From Paracoccus solventivorans (lineage in GTDB: Bacteria; Pseudomonadota; Alphaproteobacteria; Rhodobacterales; Rhodobacteraceae), in contig NZ_FRCK01000006.1 of assembly GCF_900142875.1 (NCBI RefSeq), positions 62,001 through 126,000 of the forward strand: a stretch of 64,000 bases of DNA, given 5' to 3'. Below, piece after piece: positions 16,693 to 27,115 of this stretch (its first letter is position 1; each line of letters opens with the position of its first letter). A model generated the notes under the pieces. The model was not told the origin of the DNA. It saw only the letters and a program-made list of their open reading frames with translations, and did not search any database. Made by a program: the position numbers and the translations under genes.

Positions 16693-19416
16693 ATGCAGAC
16701 CCTAGCCCCAGCCTCTCGCGCGGACCAGACCCGCGCGCTCGGGCTGAGTACCATTGCCTTCACCGCGTGTTTCGCTGTCTGGACGATCTTTTCCATCATC
16801 GGCGTCGCCATCAAGGACGAACTCGGGTTGAACGACACCCAGTTCGGCCTGCTGGTCGCCACCCCGGTCCTGACCGGATCGCTCGTCCGCATTTTCCTGG
16901 GCGTCTGGACGGAAAGATACGGCGGACGCATCGTCTATTCGGCGCAGATGCTGCTGACCGCGCTGGCGACCTGGGCGCTGACGCTGGCCGACAGCTATCC
17001 GATGTATCTGCTTGCCGCGCTTGGCGTCGGGCTTGCCGGCGGCTCGTTCATCATCGGCGTCGCCTATGTGAGCCGCTGGTACGACATGTCGCAGCAGGGC
17101 ACCGCGCTTGGCATCTTCGGCGCGGGCAACGTCGGCGCCGCGGTCACCAAGTTCCTGGCCCCCTTCGTCATGGTCGCCTTTGGCTGGCACGGCGTGGCCT
17201 ATGTCTGGGCCGCCGGGCTGGCGCTGATGGGGGTGGTGTTCTTCCTGTTCGCCAAGGACGACCCGCAGCTGATCGAGCGGCGCCGGACCGGGGTGCGCGC
17301 TCCCTCGTTCGCGGAACAGTTCGCGCCCCTGAAGAACCTGCAGGTGTGGCGCTTCTCGCTCTACTACTTCTTCGTCTTCGGCGCCTTCGTGGCGCTGGCG
17401 CTGTGGATGCCGCACTATCTGATCAACGTCTACGAGGTCGATGTCCGCACCGCCGGCATGGCGGCGGCATCGTTCAGCCTGTCGGCCAGCCTGTTCCGCG
17501 CCTATGGCGGGCATCTGTCCGACAAGTTCGGCGCCCGCTCGGTCATGTACTGGACCTTCGGCTTTTCGCTGCTGTTCCTGTTCATGCTGTCCTATCCGCC
17601 GACGGCCTACACCATCCAGACCAAGGAAGGCCCCGTCGCCTTCGCGACCTCGATGAGCCTGTGGCCCTTCGTCATCATCCTGTTCGCGCTCGGGTTCTTC
17701 ATGAGCCTGGGCAAGGCGGCGGTGTTCAAGCACATCCCGGTCTACTACCCCAACCACGTCGGCGCGGTCGGCGGGCTTGTCGGCATGATCGGCGGGCTTG
17801 GCGGCTTCGTGCTACCGATCGCCTTCGGCGCGCTGCTGGACCTGACCGGCATCTACACCTCGTGCTTTGCGCTGCTGTTCGTGGTCGTCGCGGTGTCGCT
17901 GGCCTGGATGCACATGTCGGTGCGCGCGATGGAGCGCAAGGCCCATGGAAGGGCGCTGGACCGCCTGCCCGCCCTGCCCGAGATGCAGGAAATCCACGAC
18001 CCCGAGCGCACGGTCATGCGGCGCGTGCTGGACGACTGGCGCCCCGAGGACCCGCAGTTCTGGGCCGAAAAGGGCCGCGCCATCGCCCGGCGCAACCTGT
18101 GGATCTCGATCCCGGCGCTGCTGCTGGCGTTCGCGGTCTGGATGGTGTGGTCGATGGTGGTGGCGCGGCTGCCCGCGATCGGCTTTGCCTTCACCCCCGA
18201 CCAGCTGTTCTGGCTGGCGGCGCTGCCGGCGCTGTCGGGTGCCACGCTGCGGATTTTCTACAGCTTCGTGGTGCCGATCTTCGGCGGGCGGCTGTGGACG
18301 ACGCTGTCCACCGCCTCGCTGCTGCTGCCGGCGATCGGCATCGGCTATGCAGTGCAGAACCCCGACACCCCCTATTTCATCTTCCTGACCCTGGCGCTGC
18401 TGTGCGGCCTGGGCGGGGCCAACTTCGCCTCGTCGATGGCCAATATCGGCTATTTCTTCCCGCGGGCGGAAAAGGGCCATGCGCTGGCGCTGAACGCGGG
18501 GCTGGGCAACCTCGGCGTCAGCGTCATGCAGTTCCTGGTTCCGGTGGTCATCACCATGGGCGTGTTCGGCGCCATGGGCGGCGCGCCCCAGACGCTGAGC
18601 GACGGCGGCCAGCTGTGGATCCAGAACGCCGGCTTCATCTGGGTGCCCTTCATCCTGGCCGCGACGGTCGCCGCCTGGCTGGGGATGAACGACGTGGCCG
18701 ACGCCAAGGCCAGCTTTGCGCAGCAGTCGGTGATCTTCAGCCGCGCGCATAACTGGGTGATGTGCGTGCTCTACATCGGGACCTTCGGCAGCTTCATCGG
18801 CTATTCGGCCGGCTTCCCGCTGCTGTCCAGGATCGCCTTCCCCGAGGTGAACGCGCTGCAATACGTGTTCCTGGGGCCGCTGGTGGGCGCGCTGTCGCGC
18901 GCCGGCACCGGCTGGGTCAGCGACCGCTTCGGCGGCGGGCGGGTCACCTTCTGGGTGTTCGTCGGCATGATCGTCTCGGTGCTGGCGGTGATCCTGGCGC
19001 TGCAGGCGGGCAGCTTCGCGGCCTTCTTCATGGGCTTCATGGCGCTGTTCTTCTTTACCGGGGTCGGCAATGCCTCGACCTTCCAGATGATCCCGGTGAT
19101 CATGGGCCGCGAGGTCCCGCGCCTGATGCCGCAGCTGACCGCCCCCGAGCGCGCCCGGCAGATCGCCATGGAATCGGCGGGGATCACCGCCTTTTCCAGC
19201 GCCATCGGCGCCTATGGCGGCTTCTTCATCCCCAAGGCCTATGGCTCGTCCATCGCCATGACCGGCAGCCCGATCGGTGCGCTGTGGCTGTTCCTGGGCT
19301 TCTACGTGATCTGCCTGGGCATCACCTGGCTCGCCTATACGCGGCGGGGCGGGCTTCTTCATGACATCGAGCGTGGCCGCGCGATCCCCGGCGCCCTCGC
19401 CCAGCCTGCACAATAA
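16693..19416 (+). CDS. narK: NarK, fused NarK1-NarK2 nitrate/nitrite transporter
   Basis: A 907-residue inner-membrane protein made of two complete major-facilitator units of about 12 helices each, residues 1-430 and 480-900, joined by a hydrophilic linker with HDPERTVMRRVLDDW. In Paracoccus the first unit acts as a proton/nitrate symporter and the second as a nitrate/nitrite antiporter. Both units keep nitrate signature glycine-rich stretches (GFFMSLGKAAVFKHIP and FFFTGVGNASTFQMIP). I chose the ATG for MQTLAP; the longer frame reads into the promoter. narG follows 15 bp later. Confidence 0.95.
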   Translation: MQTLAPASRADQTRALGLSTIAFTACFAVWTIFSIIGVAIKDELGLNDTQFGLLVATPVLTGSLVRIFLGVWTERYGGRIVYSAQMLLTALATWALTLADSYPMYLLAALGVGLAGGSFIIGVAYVSRWYDMSQQGTALGIFGAGNVGAAVTKFLAPFVMVAFGWHGVAYVWAAGLALMGVVFFLFAKDDPQLIERRRTGVRAPSFAEQFAPLKNLQVWRFSLYYFFVFGAFVALALWMPHYLINVYEVDVRTAGMAAASFSLSASLFRAYGGHLSDKFGARSVMYWTFGFSLLFLFMLSYPPTAYTIQTKEGPVAFATSMSLWPFVIILFALGFFMSLGKAAVFKHIPVYYPNHVGAVGGLVGMIGGLGGFVLPIAFGALLDLTGIYTSCFALLFVVVAVSLAWMHMSVRAMERKAHGRALDRLPALPEMQEIHDPERTVMRRVLDDWRPEDPQFWAEKGRAIARRNLWISIPALLLAFAVWMVWSMVVARLPAIGFAFTPDQLFWLAALPALSGATLRIFYSFVVPIFGGRLWTTLSTASLLLPAIGIGYAVQNPDTPYFIFLTLALLCGLGGANFASSMANIGYFFPRAEKGHALALNAGLGNLGVSVMQFLVPVVITMGVFGAMGGAPQTLSDGGQLWIQNAGFIWVPFILAATVAAWLGMNDVADAKASFAQQSVIFSRAHNWVMCVLYIGTFGSFIGYSAGFPLLSRIAFPEVNALQYVFLGPLVGALSRAGTGWVSDRFGGGRVTFWVFVGMIVSVLAVILALQAGSFAAFFMGFMALFFFTGVGNASTFQMIPVIMGREVPRLMPQLTAPERARQIAMESAGITAFSSAIGAYGGFFIPKAYGSSIAMTGSPIGALWLFLGFYVICLGITWLAYTRRGGLLHDIERGRAIPGALAQPAQ

Positions 19417-19431
19417 GGAAAGGACAGCCAG

Positions 19432-22400
19432 ATGAGCCATCTGCTGAACAGACTGAACTTCCTCCAGTCCAAGAACGTCGAGACCTTCTCGGACGGCCAC
19501 GGCCAGGTGACGCGCGAAAGCCGCGACTGGGAGGACACCTACCGGAACCGCTGGCGCCACGACAAGATCGTGCGCTCGACCCACGGGGTGAACTGCACCG
19601 GGTCGTGCAGCTGGAAGATCTACGTCAAGTCGGGGATCGTGACCTGGGAAACCCAGCAGACCGACTATCCCCGCACCCGCCCCGACCTGCCCAACCACGA
19701 GCCGCGCGGCTGCGCGCGCGGCGCGTCCTACAGCTGGTATCTCTACAGCGCGAACCGGGTGAAGAACCCGCTGGTGCGCGGGCGGCTGATGAAGGTCTGG
19801 CGCGAGATGCGCCAGACCATGACCCCGATCCAGGCCTGGACCCGGATCCAGTCCGACCCGATCCTGCGGCAATCCTATGTCGAGACCCGCGGCAGGGGCG
19901 GCTTCGTGCGCGCCAGCTGGGACGAGGCGACCGAGATCGTGGCGGCGGCGAACGCCTATACCGCCCGCACCTACGGCCCCGACCGGGTGTTCGGCTTTTC
20001 GCCGATCCCGGCGATGTCGATGATCAGCTATGCCGCCGGCTCGCGCTATCTGTCGCTGATGGGCGGGGTCTGCATGTCGTTCTATGACTGGTATTGCGAC
20101 CTGCCGCCAGCCTCACCCATGACCTGGGGCGAGCAGACCGACGTGCCGGAAAGCGCCGACTGGTATAATGCGGGCTATCTGCTGCTGTGGGGCTCGAACG
20201 TGCCGCAGACGCGCACGCCGGACGCGCATTTCTATACCGAGGTCCGCTACAAGGGCACCAAGTCGGCGGTGATCTGCCCCGACTATTCGGAAGCCGCCAA
20301 GTTCGGCGACGTGTGGCTGAACGCCAAGCAGGGCACCGATGCAGCGCTGGCGATGGCCTTCGGCCACGTCATCCTGCGCGAGTTCCACCTGGACCGGCAG
20401 GCGGAGTATTTCGAGGAATACTGCCGCAAGTATTCCGATTTCCCGATGCTGGTCAGGCTGGACGAGCAGGACGGCCGGCTGGTGCCCGGCCGCTTCCTGC
20501 GCGCCGACGACCTGGACGGCAAGCTGGGGGAAAGCAACAACCCCGAATGGAAGACCGTCGCCATCGACGAACGCTCGGGCGGGCTGGTGGCGCCGAACGG
20601 CTCGATCGGCTACCGCTGGGGCGAGGCGGGGGAATGGAACCTCGAGGAAAAGGCGGCAGGCGCCGAGACCTCGCTGCGGATGTCGCTGGTCCTCGACGGC
20701 GACCATGACGAGATCGCAGGCGTCGATTTCCCCTATTTCGGCGGCGACGCGGTGGGCCAGTTCGCCACCGACGCCGACCACCCCGACGTGCTGACCCGCA
20801 ACATCCCGGTCAGGACGATCCGCACCCCTTCGGGCGAGGTCAAGGTGGCGACGGTGTTCGACCTGTTCTGCGCCAACTACGGGCTTGACCGGGGCCTGGG
20901 CGGGCGCTGGGTCACGTCAAGCTATGACGACGACATGCCCGGCACCCCCGCCTGGGCCGAGCGCATCACCGGGGTGGCCCGCGACAAGATCATCCATGTC
21001 GCGCGCGAATTTGCCTCGAACGCCGAAAAGACCCGCGGCAAGTCCATGATCATCATCGGCGCGGCGATGAACCACTGGTTCCACATGGACATGAACTATC
21101 GCGGCGTCATCAACATGCTGGTGATGTGCGGCTGCGTCGGCCAGTCGGGCGGTGGCTGGGCGCATTACGTGGGGCAGGAAAAGCTGCGCCCGCAGACCGG
21201 CTGGCAGCCGCTGGCCTTTGCGCTGGACTGGAACCGCCCGCCGCGGCACATGAACGCGACCAGCGCCTGGTATGCCCATACCGACCAGTGGCGCTACGAG
21301 ACGCTGACCGCGGACGACATCCTGTCGCCCACCGCGCCCGCCGGCGACTGGGACATCAGCCTGATCGACTATAACATCCGGGCCGAGCGGATGGGCTGGC
21401 TGCCCTCGGCCCCGCAGCTCAAGACCAACCCGCTTGAGGTGGCCCGCGCCGCCAAGGCATCCGGCAAAGAGATCGCGGCCTATGTGGCCGAGGAACTCAA
21501 GTCCGGGCGGCTGGAACTGTCCTGCGAGGATCCCGACGATCCCGCCAACTGGCCACGCAACCTGTTCGTCTGGCGCTCGAACCTGCTTGGCTCGTCCGGC
21601 AAGGGGCATGAATATTTCCTCAAGCACCTGCTGGGCACCGACCACGGCGTGCTGGGCCGTGACTTGGGCGAGGAGGGGGGCCAGCTGCCGAAAGAGGCCC
21701 GCTGGCACCAGGACGGCCCCCGCGGCAAGCTGGACCTGCTGGTGACCATCGACTTTCGCATGTCCACCACCTGCGTCTATTCCGACATCGTGCTGCCCAC
21801 GGCCAGCTGGTATGAAAAGGACGACCTGAACACCTCGGACATGCACCCGTTCATCCACCCGTTGCAGGCGGCGGTGGACCCGGCTTACGAATCGAAATCC
21901 GACTGGGAAATCTTCAAGGCGATCGCCAGGAAGTTCAGCGAGGTCGCGCCGGAAATCCTGGGGGTCGAGACCGACATCGTGGCGCTGCCCACGCTGCACG
22001 ACACCCCGGGCGAACTGGCGCAGGATCAGGTCAGGGACTGGAAAAAGGGCGAATGCGACCTGATCCCCGGCAAGACCGCGCCGGCTTTCATCGCCGTCGA
22101 GCGCGACTTTGCCGCGGTTTATGAACGCTTTACCTCGCTTGGGCCGCTGCTGGACAAGCTGGGCAACGGCGGCAAGGGCATCTCGTGGGACACCCAGACC
22201 GAGATCGACAATCTCAAGGATCTGAACGGCGTCAAGGCGGACGGCCCCGCCAAGGGGCGGCCCATCATCGACACCGCCATCGACGCGGCCGAGGTGATCC
22301 TGATGCTGGCCCCGGAAACCAACGGCGAGGTGGCCGTCAAGGCCTGGGAGGCGCTGGAGAAGGCCACCGGCCGCCACCACGCCCACCTGGCCGAGGGCGA

Positions 22401-23172
22401 GCATCACAACAAGATCCGCTTCCGCGACATCGCCGCGCAGCCGCGCAAGATCATCTCGTCGCCGACCTGGTCGGGCATCGAAAGCGAGAAGGTCAGCTAC
22501 AACGCCGGCTACACCAACGTCCACGAGCTGATCCCGTGGCGCACGCTGACGGGACGCCAGCAGCTCTATCAGGACCACCTGTGGATGCGGGCCTTTGGCG
22601 AGGGGTTCATGTCCTATCGCCCGCCGGTGGACCTCAAGACCGTCACCGCCGAGATCAACCACGAGGCGCGCGACGGCGAACCGCATGTGGTGTTGAACTT
22701 CATCACCCCCCACCAGAAATGGGGCATCCACTCGACCTATTCCGACAACCTGCTGATGCTGACGCTGAACCGCGGCGGCCCGGTGATCTGGATCTCGGAA
22801 AACGACGCCAGGACCGCCGGCATCGTCGATAACGACTGGGTGGAGCTTTACAACGTCAACGGCGCCCTGACCGCGCGGGCGGTGGTCAGCCAGCGCATGA
22901 AGGACGGCACCACCTTCATGTATCACGCGCAGGAAAAGATCGTGAACACGCCCGGTTCCGAAAAGACCGGCAAGCGCGGCGGCATCCACAACTCGGTCAC
23001 CCGCACGGTGCTGAAACCCACCCACATGATCGGCGGCTACGCCCAGCAGTCCTACGGCTTCAACTACTACGGAACCGTGGGCGCGAACCGGGACGAGTTC
23101 GTGATCGTCAGGAAGATGAAGAAGGTCGACTGGCTCGACCAGCCAGCTACCCGGAAGGAGGCAGCGGAATGA
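19432..23172 (+). CDS. narG: Membrane-bound nitrate reductase alpha subunit
   Basis: The 1246-residue molybdenum bis-MGD catalytic subunit, close to the 1247 of E. coli. The FS0 cluster ligands are His51, Cys55, Cys59 and Cys94 (HGVNCTGSC, RGCARG). The molybdenum Asp is in the YCDLPPASP block near residue 223. It reduces nitrate to nitrite on the cytoplasmic face, fed by narH. The N-terminus has the vestigial RR-less leader usual for NarG. The stop overlaps the narH ATG. Confidence 0.97.
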   Translation: MSHLLNRLNFLQSKNVETFSDGHGQVTRESRDWEDTYRNRWRHDKIVRSTHGVNCTGSCSWKIYVKSGIVTWETQQTDYPRTRPDLPNHEPRGCARGASYSWYLYSANRVKNPLVRGRLMKVWREMRQTMTPIQAWTRIQSDPILRQSYVETRGRGGFVRASWDEATEIVAAANAYTARTYGPDRVFGFSPIPAMSMISYAAGSRYLSLMGGVCMSFYDWYCDLPPASPMTWGEQTDVPESADWYNAGYLLLWGSNVPQTRTPDAHFYTEVRYKGTKSAVICPDYSEAAKFGDVWLNAKQGTDAALAMAFGHVILREFHLDRQAEYFEEYCRKYSDFPMLVRLDEQDGRLVPGRFLRADDLDGKLGESNNPEWKTVAIDERSGGLVAPNGSIGYRWGEAGEWNLEEKAAGAETSLRMSLVLDGDHDEIAGVDFPYFGGDAVGQFATDADHPDVLTRNIPVRTIRTPSGEVKVATVFDLFCANYGLDRGLGGRWVTSSYDDDMPGTPAWAERITGVARDKIIHVAREFASNAEKTRGKSMIIIGAAMNHWFHMDMNYRGVINMLVMCGCVGQSGGGWAHYVGQEKLRPQTGWQPLAFALDWNRPPRHMNATSAWYAHTDQWRYETLTADDILSPTAPAGDWDISLIDYNIRAERMGWLPSAPQLKTNPLEVARAAKASGKEIAAYVAEELKSGRLELSCEDPDDPANWPRNLFVWRSNLLGSSGKGHEYFLKHLLGTDHGVLGRDLGEEGGQLPKEARWHQDGPRGKLDLLVTIDFRMSTTCVYSDIVLPTASWYEKDDLNTSDMHPFIHPLQAAVDPAYESKSDWEIFKAIARKFSEVAPEILGVETDIVALPTLHDTPGELAQDQVRDWKKGECDLIPGKTAPAFIAVERDFAAVYERFTSLGPLLDKLGNGGKGISWDTQTEIDNLKDLNGVKADGPAKGRPIIDTAIDAAEVILMLAPETNGEVAVKAWEALEKATGRHHAHLAEGEHHNKIRFRDIAAQPRKIISSPTWSGIESEKVSYNAGYTNVHELIPWRTLTGRQQLYQDHLWMRAFGEGFMSYRPPVDLKTVTAEINHEARDGEPHVVLNFITPHQKWGIHSTYSDNLLMLTLNRGGPVIWISENDARTAGIVDNDWVELYNVNGALTARAVVSQRMKDGTTFMYHAQEKIVNTPGSEKTGKRGGIHNSVTRTVLKPTHMIGGYAQQSYGFNYYGTVGANRDEFVIVRKMKKVDWLDQPATRKEAAE

Positions 23173-24692
23173 GAATTCGTGCGCAAATCGGCATGGTGCT
23201 GAACCTCGACAAATGCATCGGGTGCCACACCTGCTCGGTCACCTGCAAGAACGTCTGGACCTCGCGCGAGGGGGTCGAATACGCCTGGTTCAACAACGTC
23301 GAGACCAAGCCCGGCACCGGCTATCCGACCGACTGGGAAAACCAGAACCGCTGGAACGGCGGCTGGGAACGGACCGGATCGGGCAAGCTGCGGCCGAAGC
23401 AGGGCAGCAAGTGGCGGATCCTGGCGAACATGTTCGCCAACCCCGACCTGCCCGAGATCGACGACTATTATGAGCCCTTCGACTTCGACCACGATCACCT
23501 GAAATCCGCCCCCGAGATGCAGGCGTTCCCCACCGCGCGCCCCTATTCCAAGATCACCGGCGAGCGGATCGAAAAGATCGAGAAGGGCCCGAACTGGGAG
23601 GAGATCCTGGGCGGCGAATTCGCGAAACGCAGCGAGGACTACAACTTCGAGGGGGTGCAGAAGCAGATCTACGGGGAATACGAGAACACCTTCATGATGT
23701 ATCTCCCCCGTTTGTGCGAACACTGCCTCAACCCGGCCTGCGCGGCGTCCTGCCCCAGTGGCGCGATCTACAAGCGCGAAGAGGACGGCATCGTCCTGAT
23801 CGACCAGGAAAAATGCCGGGGCTGGCGGATGTGCGTCTCGGGCTGTCCCTACAAGAAGGTCTATTACAACTGGTCGACCGGCAAATCCGAGAAATGCACG
23901 CTGTGCTATCCGCGGATCGAAAGCGGCAACCCGACGGTCTGTTCGGAAACCTGCGTCGGGCGCATCCGCTATCTGGGGGTGATGCTCTATGACGCCGACA
24001 AGATCGAACAGGCCGCCAGCGTCGAACGGACCACCGACCTCTACGACGCCCAGCTGGACGTGTTCCTGGACCCCCATGATCCGGTGGTGATCGAGACCGC
24101 GCGCGCCGACGGCATCCCCGACGACTGGATCAAGGCCGCGCAGGAAAGCCCGATCTGGAAGATGGCGATGGAGTGGAAGGTCGCCTTCCCGCTGCACCCC
24201 GAATACCGGACGCTGCCGATGGTGTGGTATATCCCGCCGCTGTCGCCGATCCAGAACGCGGCCGCGGCCGGCAAGATCGGCGTCGACGGCGAGATGCCCG
24301 ACGTGAGCAGCCTGCGCATTCCGTTGAAATACCTGGCCAACATGCTGACCGCGGGCGACGAGGCGCCGGTGGCCCATGCGCTGGAACGGATGCTGGCGAT
24401 GCGCGCCTATATGCGCGCCAAGACCGTGGACGGCGTCAACGACGAGGGCATCGCCGCCCGCGTCGGCCTGTCGGGACGGGTGATCGAGGACATGTACAAG
24501 ATCATGGCGCTGGCCGATTACGAGGACCGCTTCGTCATCCCGACCACGCATCGCGAACAGGTCGAAGTCGCCTATGACCTCAAGGGCGGCTGCGGCTTCA
24601 CCGACAGCAACGGCTGTTCCACCGGCACCTCGAAAGCCTCGCTTTTCGGCGGCGCCAAACGCCCGCTCAACATGCCGGAGGCGATGTCGTGA
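23169..24692 (+). CDS. narH: Nitrate reductase beta subunit (four iron-sulfur clusters)
   Basis: A 507-residue electron-transfer subunit with four cysteine groups: CIGCHTCSVTC from residue 16, CEHCLNPACAASC, CRGWRMCVSGC, and CTLCYPRIESGNPTVC with a final Cys. The Trp in the third group marks the 3Fe-4S cluster. It passes electrons from the NarI hemes to NarG. Translation is coupled to narG by an ATGA overlap. Confidence 0.97.
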   Translation: MRIRAQIGMVLNLDKCIGCHTCSVTCKNVWTSREGVEYAWFNNVETKPGTGYPTDWENQNRWNGGWERTGSGKLRPKQGSKWRILANMFANPDLPEIDDYYEPFDFDHDHLKSAPEMQAFPTARPYSKITGERIEKIEKGPNWEEILGGEFAKRSEDYNFEGVQKQIYGEYENTFMMYLPRLCEHCLNPACAASCPSGAIYKREEDGIVLIDQEKCRGWRMCVSGCPYKKVYYNWSTGKSEKCTLCYPRIESGNPTVCSETCVGRIRYLGVMLYDADKIEQAASVERTTDLYDAQLDVFLDPHDPVVIETARADGIPDDWIKAAQESPIWKMAMEWKVAFPLHPEYRTLPMVWYIPPLSPIQNAAAAGKIGVDGEMPDVSSLRIPLKYLANMLTAGDEAPVAHALERMLAMRAYMRAKTVDGVNDEGIAARVGLSGRVIEDMYKIMALADYEDRFVIPTTHREQVEVAYDLKGGCGFTDSNGCSTGTSKASLFGGAKRPLNMPEAMS

Positions 24693-25393
24693 TGGACCGC
24701 ACCCTCAAGGCCCTGTCGCTGATCCTCAGCTATCCCACCCGCGAGCTGCAAGCGGCCATGCCCGAAATCGCGGGCGTCCTGGCCGCCGATTCGCGGCTGA
24801 CCGCCGCGGCCCGGCGCGCGCTGCGCCCGCTGCTGGACGGGCTGCGCGACGGCGACATCTACGATCTGGAAGAGCGTTACGTCGCGCTGTTCGACCGTTC
24901 GCGCACGCTCTCGCTCAACCTGTTCGAGCATGTCCACGGCGAAAGCCGCGACCGGGGCGGCGCGATGGTCAGCCTGGTCGAGATGTACCGCGATGCCGGG
25001 TTCGACCCGGTGACCACGGAACTGCCCGACCACCTGCCGGTGCTGCTGGAGTTCCTGGCCACCCGCCCGGCGCCCGAGGCGCGCGAGACGCTGGCGGATG
25101 CGGCGCATATCTTCGCCGCCCTGCAGGAACGGCTGAACCGGCGCGAGTCGGATTACGCTGCCGCCTTTGCCGCATTGGCGCAGCTGGCGGGCGCGGTCGA
25201 TCAGGCGGCGCTGTCCGAGATGCTGGCCGCCCCCGACGACGATCCGACCGATCTTCAGGCACTGGATGCGGTCTGGCAGGAAAGCGAGGTGCTTTTCGGC
25301 CCCGACCCGAATGCCGGCTGCCCGGTAACGCGCGACCTGCTGGCGCGCATGGACAATCCCATCAGGCCCGGCCCCGCCGCGGCGGCCGAATGA
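24692..25393 (+). CDS. narJ: NarJ, nitrate reductase assembly chaperone
   Basis: A 233-residue all-helical TorD/NarJ-type chaperone (LSYPTRELQAAMPEI, then YVALFDRSRTLSLNLFEHVHGESRDRG). It binds NarG and directs cofactor insertion before membrane attachment. The ATG overlaps the narH stop (TGATG); a GTG one codon upstream has slightly better spacing to GGAGG and cannot be excluded. narI follows 13 bp later. Confidence 0.95.
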   Translation: MDRTLKALSLILSYPTRELQAAMPEIAGVLAADSRLTAAARRALRPLLDGLRDGDIYDLEERYVALFDRSRTLSLNLFEHVHGESRDRGGAMVSLVEMYRDAGFDPVTTELPDHLPVLLEFLATRPAPEARETLADAAHIFAALQERLNRRESDYAAAFAALAQLAGAVDQAALSEMLAAPDDDPTDLQALDAVWQESEVLFGPDPNAGCPVTRDLLARMDNPIRPGPAAAAE

Positions 25394-25406
25394 CGGAGGC
25401 TCTCAG

Positions 25407-26192
25407 ATGAACAACTTCCTCTTCGGGATCTATCCCTATATCGCGCTGGGGGTCGGCATCATGGGCTCGATCGCCCGCTACGACCGCGACCCCTTCACCT
25501 GGAAAAGCTCGTCCTCGCAGCTTCTGCGGCGCCGGCAGCTGATCCTTGGCTCGATCCTGTTCCATGTGGGCGTGCTGGTGATCTTCGTGGGCCATTTCGT
25601 CGGGCTGCTGACCCCGATCTGGGTGTTCGATACCCTGGGCATCAGCCACTCGGCCAAGCAGATCCTGGCGGTGGCCGCCGGCGGCATCGCCGGGGTGATG
25701 GCGCTGGCGGGCGCGCTGATGCTGTTCCAGCGCCGCTGGACCGACCCGCGCATCCGCGGCACCTCGAGCTTCTGGGACACGGCCATCCTGGCGATGCTGA
25801 TCGCGCAGCTGGTGCTGGGGCTGCTGACGGTGCTGGTGTCGCTGGGCCATCTGGACGGGCACGAGATGACCAAATTCATGGCCTGGGCGCAGGGCATCTT
25901 CACCTTCGACTCGGGCGCGGCCGGCTACATCGCCAATGCGCATTGGCTGTTCAAGGCGCATATCGTGCTGGGGCTGACCATCATCCTGGTGTTCCCCTTC
26001 ACCCGGCTGGTGCACCTGATCTCGGGGATCGCGGCGCCGTTCCGCTATCTTCTGGGGCGCAGCGGCTACCAGATCGTGCGCTCGCGCCGGCGGCAGCCGC
26101 TGGCGCCCGCGCCGCAGGTCGTGGCGGCGGCGCGCGAACGGGTCACCGCCCGGGCAAAGCCGGCGGCGGCCCAGCAAAGCCCGGCGGAGTAG
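25407..26192 (+). CDS. narI: Nitrate reductase gamma subunit (diheme cytochrome b)
   Basis: A 261-residue membrane protein with five helices. His53, His63, His185 and His203 match the four heme ligands of NarI. It oxidises quinol on the periplasmic side and anchors NarGH. The last 35 residues form a basic Arg/Ala-rich cytoplasmic tail longer than in E. coli. Confidence 0.96.
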   Translation: MNNFLFGIYPYIALGVGIMGSIARYDRDPFTWKSSSSQLLRRRQLILGSILFHVGVLVIFVGHFVGLLTPIWVFDTLGISHSAKQILAVAAGGIAGVMALAGALMLFQRRWTDPRIRGTSSFWDTAILAMLIAQLVLGLLTVLVSLGHLDGHEMTKFMAWAQGIFTFDSGAAGYIANAHWLFKAHIVLGLTIILVFPFTRLVHLISGIAAPFRYLLGRSGYQIVRSRRRQPLAPAPQVVAAARERVTARAKPAAAQQSPAE

Positions 26193-26197
26193 CGCCG

Positions 26198-26995
26198 ATG
26201 AACGCCGCGCTGTTCCCCGATCTGATCGTCAACGGCGAGCTGGTGCCCCATGCGCTGATCGCCGCCGAGGCCCAGAACCACCACGCCCCCCGCGGCAAGC
26301 CCGGCATCGCCTGGCGCAAGGCGGCGAACGCCATCGCCATCCGCACGCTGCTTCTGCAAGAGGCGCGGCGGCGCGGGGTGGAAGCCCGGCCGGCCGAGCT
26401 TGGCCCGGGACGCTTCGAGACCGAGGAGGAGGCCCTGATCCGGGGCCTTCTCGACACCGCCGTCGCGGTCGAGCCCCCCGCCGAGGCCGAGATCCACGCC
26501 GAATGGGCGCGCGACCCGTCCCGGTTCCGCAGCCCGCCGCTGTGGGAGGTGTCGCATATCCTGATCGCCTGCGACCCGCGCAAGGCCGAGGCCGCCCGGG
26601 CGGCACGCGAGCAGGCCGCCGATCTGGCGGCCCGCGCCGCCGCCGATCCGCACAGCTTTGCCCGGCTGGCCGCCGCGCACAGCGATTGCGGCTCGAAGTC
26701 GTCGGGGGGCGCGCTTGGCCAGATCCGGCCCGGCGATACCGTGCCCGAGTTCGAAGCCGCGCTGCGCGGTCTGGGCGAAGGCATGGTGACCCCCGAACCC
26801 GTGCCAACCCGGCACGGCTGGCATGTCATCCGCCTGGATGCCGTGGCGGAAGGCACCCCGCTTCCCTATGCCGCCGCCCGCCCAAGGATCGCCGAGGCAC
26901 TGGAAAAGGCGGCGTGGTCGCGCGCCGCAAAGGCGCTGGTGCGGCAGCTGGCGGCAGTGGCCGAGATCTCGGGCGCCGACCTCGAGCCCGTCTAG
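26198..26995 (+). CDS. Parvulin-type (PpiC/NifM-like) peptidyl-prolyl isomerase of the nar operon
   Basis: A 265-residue protein. Residues 1-110 are a helical NifM-like N-terminal part, and residues 115-215 are a rotamase domain (WEVSHILIA, SSGGALGQIRPGDTVPEFE, TRHGWHVIRLD). There is no signal peptide, so it is cytoplasmic. A similar gene follows narI in Pseudomonas nar operons, where it is thought to assist nitrate reductase folding. It starts five bases after the narI stop, so it is the last clear member of the operon. Confidence 0.85.
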   Translation: MNAALFPDLIVNGELVPHALIAAEAQNHHAPRGKPGIAWRKAANAIAIRTLLLQEARRRGVEARPAELGPGRFETEEEALIRGLLDTAVAVEPPAEAEIHAEWARDPSRFRSPPLWEVSHILIACDPRKAEAARAAREQAADLAARAAADPHSFARLAAAHSDCGSKSSGGALGQIRPGDTVPEFEAALRGLGEGMVTPEPVPTRHGWHVIRLDAVAEGTPLPYAAARPRIAEALEKAAWSRAAKALVRQLAAVAEISGADLEPV

Positions 26996-27000
26996 GGCCT

Positions 27001-27080
27001 GGCGGACGGCTGCCCGCCCGATGCCTCCCCTTGGCGCGCGGCGGACGGATGCCGCCTGATGCCACCCCTTGGCGCGCGGC
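27001..27080. repeat. Two tandem copies of a 38-bp unit before the carbonic anhydrase gene
   Basis: GATGCC[T/A]CCCCTTGGCGCGCGGC occurs at 27020-27042 and 27058-27080, with related flanks (GGCGGACGG) completing a 38-bp period. It occupies most of the 120-bp spacer. Confidence 0.8.
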
Positions 27081-27115
27081 ACCCCTCCCCGCGCGGCCAT
27101 CCCCAAGGATACGAG